From CAZDIO01 sp964505555 (GTDB lineage Bacteria; Bdellovibrionota_C; UBA2361; SZUA-149; CAZDIO01), in contig CAZDIO010000175.1 in the NCBI GenBank assembly GCA_964505555.1, positions 1-6,097 on the forward strand: 6,097 nt of DNA, in the 5' to 3' direction. The translations under genes were made by a program, and so were the position numbers. Each line of letters opens with the position of its first letter. The first letter of the stretch is position 1. Below are positions 1 to 4,066 of this stretch, one piece after another. The notes under the pieces were generated by a model. The model worked only from the letters and a program-made list of their open reading frames with translations, was not told the DNA's origin and ran no database searches.

Positions 1-25
1 GGGAGGCCCGGCGGCCGGGCCTCCC
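1..25. terminator. Perfect GC-rich hairpin at the window edge, possible terminator
   Basis: Bases 1-11 (gggaggcccgg) are the exact reverse complement of 15-25, with the 3-base loop cgg. No T-run follows on the plus strand. On the minus strand the stem lies 58 bases past the stop of the zinc-ribbon gene, and any T-tail would fall outside the window. It may therefore end minus-strand transcription, or be the left-hand part of a bidirectional terminator. Bases 1-55 are clearly richer in GC than the rest of the window. Confidence 0.4.
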
Positions 26-83
26 GGCTCGCAACGACAGGGCGGGAATCGCTACAGAATGTCGAGTTTAATGCGTTAAATAA

Positions 84-425
84 TTAATGCACGCCGCCGT
101 TTCTTTCGGCGTTTAGTTTTTCTACATTGAGTCTGACTGACTCTACAGAGGGAAAGATTGGCTCGCCTGTGTCTTTGCTATCTTTTTGAACGGCGTCTCG
201 AAGTTTTCTGCCGTCGATAATTCCTAATCGTTGACCCTCTGGAACAAAGATCATCCCACAACACTGGCATTGAATGACAACGATGATCCCTTCAAAAGTC
301 ACCCGTGTAAACGAAGTGCTAAAACCTTGATCGCCCTCCTCTCCCCCATCATGACTACAGATCGGGCAGCAAAGTGCTTCGATGAATGTCTCAGCGAGGC
401 CTTTTAATCTGAATTTAAGTCCCAT
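84..425 (-). CDS. Small zinc-ribbon protein of unknown function (113 aa)
   Basis: I do not recognise a named family. The visible feature is a four-cysteine zinc-ribbon pattern: C20-P-I-C23 and, about 30 residues later, C53-Q-C-C56-G, with C19 and C55 as extra neighbouring cysteines. A hydrophobic beta-type stretch (residues 46-51, GIIVVI) leads into the second knuckle, as in many zinc ribbons. The C-terminal half (about 70-113) is charged and probably helical. There is no signal peptide or membrane segment, so it should be cytoplasmic. The ATG at 423-425 has only a weak ribosome site (GGA, 9 bases upstream). The gene lies 76 bases downstream of the STAS gene on the same strand and may be co-transcribed with it. 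A GCCGATAG sequence (459-466, minus) resembles a sigma28 -10 box, but its -35 is poor. A metal-binding structural or nucleic-acid-binding role is possible but only inferred. Confidence 0.7.
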   Translation of the reverse strand: MGLKFRLKGLAETFIEALCCPICSHDGGEEGDQGFSTSFTRVTFEGIIVVIQCQCCGMIFVPEGQRLGIIDGRKLRDAVQKDSKDTGEPIFPSVESVRLNVEKLNAERNGGVH

Positions 426-501
426 AGAAAAGTGTCCATTCTCACTCTTTCTTTAAATCTATCGGCGAAACGATTATGCTAGCTTGAGGAAATTGAGCCT
501 C

Positions 502-825
502 TTAGTGCTCTGTATCAACTGGAAATAGGCGATCTAACATCAATAACTCAAAGGTTTCCTTAACAAATCCCTGAAGTGGCTTAACCATTAAAGCTCCATT
601 TTCAGCTTTAAGCCGTTTTTGGCACGCGAGAATCTTGCCAATTCCAAACGAGTTAATAATGTCAACTTTGGTCAGATCCAAAACAACGGTTCGTTCTCCC
701 GCTTCATAAAGTTTGTTAAACGCTTTACGAAGAGCCTCTCCGGCAACTTCGTTATCGAGATCTCCTTCAACTACAATTAAACATTTTCCGTTTTGCTGTT
801 TTGCAGTCTGATATTCGAGATCCAT
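502..825 (-). CDS. STAS-domain protein, anti-sigma factor antagonist-like (107 aa)
   Basis: This is a single-domain STAS protein of the SpoIIAA/RsbV type, close to the usual length of 100-115 residues. Strand-type segments CLIVVEGDLD (15-24) and TVVLDLTKVDII (46-57) are followed by N58-S59-F-G-I-G63, the family's phosphorylation loop. S59 aligns with the serine that partner anti-sigma kinases phosphorylate in SpoIIAA. The C-terminal helix (about 86-102, FVKETFELLMLDRLF) is also typical. Such proteins bind a HATPase kinase or anti-sigma factor and release its target, or act in chemotaxis-like signalling; no kinase partner lies in the window. The ATG at 823-825 follows AGG and a run of seven Ts, so its ribosome site is modest. 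A sigma28-like promoter about 90 bases upstream suggests expression with late flagellar genes. The zinc-ribbon gene follows 76 bases downstream. The fold assignment is secure; the pathway is not known. Confidence 0.9.
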   Translation of the reverse strand: MDLEYQTAKQQNGKCLIVVEGDLDNEVAGEALRKAFNKLYEAGERTVVLDLTKVDIINSFGIGKILACQKRLKAENGALMVKPLQGFVKETFELLMLDRLFPVDTEH

Positions 826-858
826 AAAAAAACCTAATGACAGACGATCTGGTGAAAA

Positions 859-875
859 AGGATTAAAAAAATCCT
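859..875 (-). terminator. Weak hairpin plus U-rich tail in the STAS leader
   Basis: On the minus strand AGGATT (875-870) pairs with AATCCT (864-859) around a TTTTT loop, and four Ts follow (858-855). This is the shape of an intrinsic terminator or attenuator, but the 6-bp AU-rich stem is weak. It sits between the candidate sigma28 promoter and the STAS start codon, so it could attenuate that gene or be incidental in an A/T-rich stretch. Confidence 0.22.
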
Positions 876-914
876 ACGCTTTCCATGAGTTATCGAAAAC
901 TAATACTCATTAAG

Positions 915-941
915 TTATCGGACTGAGCCGTTACCAACTTA
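915..941 (-). promoter_or_regulatory. Candidate sigma28 (FliA) promoter for the STAS gene
   Basis: The minus strand reads TAAG (941-938), 15 bases, then TCCGATAA (922-915). The sigma28 consensus is TAAA-N15-GCCGATAA, so 3 of 4 and 7 of 8 positions match with exact spacing. Transcription would start near 908, giving a leader of about 83 bases before the ATG at 825. In a window of flagellar genes this is a plausible regulon signal. The site is also part of an imperfect palindrome (about 914-935). Confidence 0.5.
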
Positions 942-955
942 ACGGGCTTTCATTA

Positions 956-971
956 CTGCTCAATTGTTGCA
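956..971 (+). promoter_or_regulatory. Weak sigma54-like element upstream of the HDOD gene
   Basis: The plus strand reads CTGCTC, 5 bases, TTGCA, compared with TGGCAC-N5-TTGCA. The -12 element (GC at 969-970) and the spacing fit, but the nearly invariant G at -25 is T here. Transcription would start near 982, leaving a leader of about 110 bases. It is recorded as a possibility only. Confidence 0.18.
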
Positions 972-1041
972 AGGATAGAGAAAGAATGGTTCTTTCGAAG
1001 ACAAACGTCAGTGTATTCCCTGCTTGGAAAAGGCTTTTCAT

Positions 1042-1062
1042 CTATCGCCTTTTAGTCGATAG
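1042..1062. promoter_or_regulatory. Perfect inverted repeat CTATCG-N9-CGATAG before the HDOD gene
   Basis: The half-sites 1042-1047 and 1057-1062 are exact reverse complements, separated by 9 bases, about 30 bases before the HDOD start codon. Their centre spacing of 15 bases could suit a dimeric regulator; the alternative is a small leader hairpin. A weak sigma70-like pair overlaps it: TTTTCA (1035-1040), 17 bases, GATAGT (1058-1063). A regulator bound there would block that promoter. All of this is inferred from sequence symmetry. Confidence 0.3.
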
Positions 1063-1091
1063 TAACTTGATTGACTAGATAAGAGATATGT

Positions 1092-1991
1092 ATGTCAGAA
1101 TTAGAGAGTGAAAATGGTGTTCCAGAGGAGTATAAGTCACATATTTCCTCTACTAAAGACTGGCAAGATATCGTTGCTTGGGTTGGCGATCTCCCCCCCC
1201 TCCCTCATGTTGCTTCTCGCGCAATCGGAATGCTTGAAGATCCCGATGTAACATCAGGAGATCTCACAGGCCTACTTAGTAGCGACCCAGCGCTTGCGGC
1301 ACGTGTATTAAAGATCGCAAATTCTGCGATGTTTGCAAGACAGCGTCAAATTACCACCCTCAATCAAGCAATCATGGTGATCGGATTTAAAACGCTCAAA
1401 GGAATCGTGGTTGCTGCAACCTTGCGGCAGATGAATCGACGATACGGAGAGTTTGAAAGAATTATTTGGGAGAACTCTCTTGTGACTGGCATGGCAGCAC
1501 ACTCAATCTGCCACCTTCTTAATAAACGCTATGGAGAGGAGGCGTTTCTTCTAGGACTTCTCCACGACCTTGGAAAGATTGTTTTAGTAAATCACACCCC
1601 AAATGAATACAAACAGGTGATGGAGCTTACCGTTTCTGGTTCTCTCTACTATGAAGCTGAAGAGCAGATCCTCGGATTTTCTCACCCTCTGATTGGAGCA
1701 TTAGTTGCAAAGAAATGGAATTTCTCTCCTCAAACATGCCAGGTGATATTACATCACCACGATCCGATTGAGCTTCCGGTACAAGGAGATCAAGAGGAAA
1801 AGATATTGGTCGTACAAGCAGCAAACTCTCTCGCGCACACGATCGGATATGGTCACTTCGAAGGGTATCCCGATCTTACCGAAGAGATGTACTCGTTACT
1901 GTCTGCCCTGGGGATTGAACAAGACCGCGCTATTAAAGTTGCGGATGATGTGCGGGAACTCTATACACAGCAAAGTTCAGCGTTTGGATAG
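1092..1991 (+). CDS. HDOD-domain signalling protein (299 aa)
   Basis: The HDOD domain (a non-catalytic HD-related output domain) spans about residues 28-225. It opens with LPPLPHVASRA (34-44), continues with SSDPALAARVLKIANSA (63-79) and VIGFKTLKGIVVA (96-108), and carries the core LLHDLGK (156-162). FSHPLIGALVAKKW (196-209) and the HHH at 221-223 complete it. The HD pair H158/D159 and H137, H198 and H221-H223 are retained, so residual metal binding cannot be excluded. The remaining 70 or so residues are helical, and no GGDEF, response-regulator or kinase domain is attached, so it is a stand-alone form. Stand-alone HDOD proteins have been linked to motility and stress control in Campylobacter and Xanthomonas; such a role here is inferred from position. 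The ATG follows AAGAG by 6 bases; an out-of-frame ATG sits at 1088. The gene carries a C8 run (1193-1200). Its last 15 bases overlap the convergent fliW end. Confidence 0.93.
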   Translation: MSELESENGVPEEYKSHISSTKDWQDIVAWVGDLPPLPHVASRAIGMLEDPDVTSGDLTGLLSSDPALAARVLKIANSAMFARQRQITTLNQAIMVIGFKTLKGIVVAATLRQMNRRYGEFERIIWENSLVTGMAAHSICHLLNKRYGEEAFLLGLLHDLGKIVLVNHTPNEYKQVMELTVSGSLYYEAEEQILGFSHPLIGALVAKKWNFSPQTCQVILHHHDPIELPVQGDQEEKILVVQAANSLAHTIGYGHFEGYPDLTEEMYSLLSALGIEQDRAIKVADDVRELYTQQSSAFG

Positions 1992-2435
1992 AGGGGTCTC
2001 TTCCTTCGTTCCCTCTTCTTCTGAAGAAAACAACGAAAATCGTACCGAATAACGGTGATCATCAAGCACCAGCTGTCTGCCTTTTCGGTTTGTAAGGTTT
2101 ACTATCACCGGAGCTTTCATATTGACCGTAGTTTGTGCCGGATTCTCACGAACAGAAACTAAATTCACAATTGCCACTTCATCTCGCTCCGTAAGCTCGA
2201 TCACCCGATCCCCAAATGGAAGAGGAAATGAATAATTGTCTCCAAACTCACCTGCATTAACAACAACAAATGCCAGATCTGCGTTTTCGGTAGAATGTAG
2301 CCAAGAAAATGGCGGGTTATAATCTAAGAGCACGTACTTCGTAAACGTTGGAAAGCCAATAATACCACCAACGATTTCAATAACCGATGAAGGTTCTACT
2401 TCAAAGTCTCCAAACCTGCTTGACTTTATCTTCAT
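1977..2435 (-). CDS. fliW: Flagellar assembly factor FliW (CsrA antagonist, 152 aa)
   Basis: FliW binds CsrA and lifts its repression of flagellin translation, while cytoplasmic flagellin titrates FliW, forming the flagellin-FliW-CsrA partner switch. The protein begins with the family-typical MKIKSSRFGDFEV. It then shows the IVGGIIGFPTFTKYVLLDY and FSWLHSTENADLAFVVVN blocks, and near the C-terminus a K-A-P-V-I-V-N-L-T-N-R-K-G-R-Q motif. It ends in an acidic tail (SSEEEGTKEE). I chose the ATG at 2433-2435 because the family starts there and AAGGG lies 8 bases upstream. A GTG at 2463-2465 would add 10 residues (162 aa) and overlap the csrA end, but those residues look unlike FliW. csrA ends 19 bases upstream, so the two are probably co-transcribed and translationally coupled. 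The stop lies inside the convergent HDOD gene. Confidence 0.95.
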   Translation of the reverse strand: MKIKSSRFGDFEVEPSSVIEIVGGIIGFPTFTKYVLLDYNPPFSWLHSTENADLAFVVVNAGEFGDNYSFPLPFGDRVIELTERDEVAIVNLVSVRENPAQTTVNMKAPVIVNLTNRKGRQLVLDDHRYSVRFSLFSSEEEGTKEETPLSKR

Positions 2436-2443
2436 ATCCTTTG

Positions 2444-2448
2444 CCCTT
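2444..2448 (-). promoter_or_regulatory. fliW ribosome binding site AAGGG, with an overlapping CsrA-like GGA site
   Basis: AAGGG (2448-2444) lies 8 bases before the fliW ATG at 2435, which decides the start in favour of the shorter protein. Between them, GCAAAGGATAT (2443-2433) resembles the CsrA core (A-R-GGA-U) with GGA at 2439-2437. CsrA bound there would compete with ribosomes on its antagonist's own mRNA; this is inference. Confidence 0.45.
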
Positions 2449-2454
2449 AATAAC

Positions 2455-2748
2455 TTATTCGGCACCCTTTTCGGTTTTTTTCCCTTTTAACACGCCAATC
2501 GTTTTTGGTTTTGAATCCTTCCAAACCTTTGCAACCTGCCCTAAGTCAGTAACAGAATCTTTAGAAAGCGCAGCCGCCGATTGATTTTCTTCTAATATTT
2601 GGAGATAGATCTCTTCCCGATAAATCCTTACCGATGATGGGGCTGCCACTCCAACTCGGACCTGATTTCCTTTTATCTCCATGAGCGTCACCTTAATATC
2701 ATCTCCGATATAAAGACTCTCTCCTGGTTTTCTTGTTAAAACTAACAT
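2455..2748 (-). CDS. csrA: Carbon storage regulator CsrA (RsmA), with a long C-terminal tail (97 aa)
   Basis: CsrA is a dimeric RNA-binding protein that covers GGA motifs in leader hairpins of target mRNAs, often at the ribosome site, blocking translation or changing stability. The whole core is present: MLVLTRKPGESLYIGDDIKV (1-20), then IKGNQVRVGVAAP (25-37) and VRIYREEIYLQI (40-51). L4 and R44, both needed for RNA binding in characterised homologues, are conserved. Usual lengths are 61-75 residues; this protein runs about 40 residues past the core helix, ending in a lysine-rich tail (KGKKTEKGAE). In Bacillus, FliW contacts the region after the core, so the tail may matter for that interaction. 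The ATG at 2748 has GGAG 8 bases upstream. fliW follows after 19 bases; flgL lies 297 bases upstream across a repeat hairpin. Confidence 0.97.
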   Translation of the reverse strand: MLVLTRKPGESLYIGDDIKVTLMEIKGNQVRVGVAAPSSVRIYREEIYLQILEENQSAAALSKDSVTDLGQVAKVWKDSKPKTIGVLKGKKTEKGAE

Positions 2749-2825
2749 GCACCAAACTCCATTTTTAGGACTGAATATCGCTGAGTATCTGCGTAAAAAC
2801 TCTTAGCAAATCAATCAGCTTATCA

Positions 2826-2836
2826 TCCTCTCCTCC
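2826..2836 (-). promoter_or_regulatory. GGA-rich segment in the csrA leader, candidate CsrA autoregulatory site
   Basis: The minus strand reads GGAGGAGAGGA here, with three GGA cores at 2836-2834, 2833-2831 and 2828-2826. A fourth GGA forms the csrA ribosome site (2760-2758), about 65 bases further on. Multiple GGA cores, one at the ribosome site, are characteristic of CsrA-regulated leaders. The same segment is also a strong Shine-Dalgarno sequence before a three-codon frame (ATG at 2825-2823), an alternative explanation. Confidence 0.33.
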
Positions 2837-2903
2837 ATGAGTATTAAGAGGAAACTATAATAAAAGTAATTATTGTGAAAGGGAGATGTCTTTTGAAACT
2901 GTA

Positions 2904-2918
2904 GCTTTATTACAGCCA
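2904..2918 (-). promoter_or_regulatory. Candidate sigma54-type promoter for csrA-fliW
   Basis: The minus strand reads TGGC (2918-2915) with GG and GC at exactly the sigma54 spacing (GG-N10-GC, GC at 2905-2904). Transcription would start near 2892, giving a csrA leader of about 144 bases that includes the GGA-rich segment. The TT before GC in the consensus is AA here, so the match is partial. A TATAGT (2859-2854, minus) might alternatively be a sigma70 -10 box, but no good -35 precedes it. Confidence 0.25.
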
Positions 2919-2945
2919 TTGGGTGGTTTCTGAAAGAAAGATTGA

Positions 2946-3024
2946 TTAAACCACAGAGGCGCAGAGTCACATAGGAAAGAGATTTTAATGATATTATCTG
3001 TGACTCTGCGCCTCTGTAGTTTAA
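2946..3024. repeat. Dispersed-type inverted repeat (CCACAGAGGCGCAGAGTCACA) in the flgL-csrA gap
   Basis: The arms 2946-2971 and 2999-3024 are reverse complements over 26 positions with one exception (3018 against 2952), around a 27-base loop. In the minus-strand transcript that position is a G-U pair, so the stem is continuous. The arm belongs to the 'accacagaggcacagagacacagag' kind of repeat that I know as scattered between genes in many environmental bacterial genomes. It sits 22 bases past the flgL stop and about 200 bases before csrA. It could end, slow or process the flgKL transcript. The sequence after the stem is U-rich but has no clean U-run. Confidence 0.85.
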
Positions 3025-3045
3025 AATCCTAAGACCATGGGGATT

Positions 3046-4056
3046 TTATATGAAATCAAGAAGTGAAAGTTGATTGATGGTTACTCCAGTTTGCAAAGAG
3101 CCCTCTAAACTAGTTTGTAGACTTGCAAAGCGGCTCGCTGCTTCTACAATGTCAGTATCTTGAACCGTAGCGCGCAGCTGTTCTACGTTGAGCTTCACCT
3201 GAGCATTAATATTTAGTTCCTGCTCAACTCTTGCAGAACTTGAACCCACTCGTGTTCGCTCTCCAACAATATCACCGTTTCGTGCCGCCTCGAGAGGATC
3301 AATGGCAGCGCGAATGGCTGCAGTTTGTGCCGTATAGTCATCTGGAAAAGTAAAGGGGTTTCCGGTGCCTGTTGGCGTTGTTGACCAATCTTCGGGATCT
3401 GTACGGTACCCAGACAATGCCCGCCCCAGTCGTTCTAAGCTAGAAATTGCGTTTTCAAATACTTGGTCCCCCGGAGAGGTAATGGTAATCGAAGTACTTT
3501 CGCTCAGTTGTGCGCTTCTGGTGAGAGACCGACCTGGATTGTCGTCAAACACATAGCGAACATGCGCTGGATCTCCGGTGTCTACTGGAAAATCGTAATC
3601 ATCCGCAATAAACGGTGGATTTGCACCGTCTCCACCACCATAGATGTATTGACCGTTCACCTTTGTGTTTGCAAGCCCCACGAGAGTATCTCGAAGCTTA
3701 AAAATTTCCTCAGCAATGAGTCCCCTTTGTTCCGCACCAACGGTTTCAGACGCACTTTGATTAGCAAGCTCTCTCGCTCGCTCTAATACTATCTCTGCAG
3801 AATCAAGCGTACTTTCTTGTTGGTTGAGAATGTTAGTAACCAAACCCATTCGCTGTTTGTAACGATCAAGTGACTGCAGATCGGCAAGAAATCCAGCAAC
3901 AGTCCCTGCACGTCCAGGATCATCACTGGGATTCACCACCTTCAAGCCGGTGGAGATCTCCTGCCTCACCCGCTCCAATTCAACTTGTTGCCTTAAGATA
4001 GTTGCAGCAAAAGCATTTGCGGTCTGAAGATTTGTTGTTCTATTGACTACTGACAT
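3046..4056 (-). CDS. flgL: Flagellar hook-filament junction protein FlgL (HAP3, 336 aa)
   Basis: FlgL is exported by the flagellar type III apparatus and forms the second ring of the hook-filament junction, on which FliD and flagellin assemble. It has the flagellin-like architecture. The N-terminal D0/D1 helical region (about 1-135) includes E-R-V-R-Q-E-I-S-T-G and P-S-D-D-P (43-47). Next comes NGQYIYGG (134-141), a FlgL signature. A variable middle follows (about 145-245), and a C-terminal helix (about 275-336) ends in INQLSLLDFI. The length is normal. No signal peptide is present, as expected for type III export. The ATG at 4056 follows GAGG by 6 bases, and the flgK stop lies 10 bases upstream. 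The downstream neighbour csrA is separated by a repeat hairpin. A small AT-type hairpin (3023-3029 with 3041-3047) overlaps the stop codon but is weak. Confidence 0.96.
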   Translation of the reverse strand: MSVVNRTTNLQTANAFAATILRQQVELERVRQEISTGLKVVNPSDDPGRAGTVAGFLADLQSLDRYKQRMGLVTNILNQQESTLDSAEIVLERARELANQSASETVGAEQRGLIAEEIFKLRDTLVGLANTKVNGQYIYGGGDGANPPFIADDYDFPVDTGDPAHVRYVFDDNPGRSLTRSAQLSESTSITITSPGDQVFENAISSLERLGRALSGYRTDPEDWSTTPTGTGNPFTFPDDYTAQTAAIRAAIDPLEAARNGDIVGERTRVGSSSARVEQELNINAQVKLNVEQLRATVQDTDIVEAASRFASLQTSLEGSLQTGVTINQLSLLDFI

Positions 4057-4062
4057 ATATTA

Positions 4063-4066
4063 CCTC
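4063..4066 (-). promoter_or_regulatory. flgL ribosome binding site directly abutting the flgK stop
   Basis: GAGG (4066-4063) begins immediately after the flgK TAA (4069-4067) and lies 6 bases before the flgL ATG. Ribosomes ending flgK would expose or reuse this site, so the two junction proteins are probably translationally coupled. Confidence 0.7.

Noticed and set aside
459..466. GCCGATAG (minus) as a sigma28 -10 for the zinc-ribbon gene
   Set aside because: The -10 matches 7 of 8, but the sequence 15 bases upstream is AAGC, a poor -35, so it is not listed as a promoter.
1308..1502. Minus-strand frame inside the HDOD gene
   Set aside because: Fully covered by a clear plus-strand HDOD domain; the translation has no domain features.
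1990..2028. Hairpins after the HDOD stop (AGAGGG/CCCTCT and TTCTT/AAGAA) as a terminator
   Set aside because: Short stems with a 15-base or very small loop and no T-run, lying within the fliW coding sequence.
1768..2052. 94-codon plus-strand frame overlapping the HDOD end and fliW
   Set aside because: It overlaps two recognised genes in other frames and its translation is low-complexity and basic.
2946..3024. CRISPR array or insertion sequence
   Set aside because: Only one inverted pair, no direct-repeat and spacer periodicity, no transposase and no clear target duplication.
3023..3047. AAAATCC/GGATTTT hairpin at the flgL stop as a terminator
   Set aside because: Only 7 AT-rich pairs, overlapping the stop codon, with no following U-run; the adjacent long repeat stem is a stronger candidate.
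3463..3786. 107-codon plus-strand frame opposite flgL
   Set aside because: Antisense shadow of a conserved FlgL region with no start signal.
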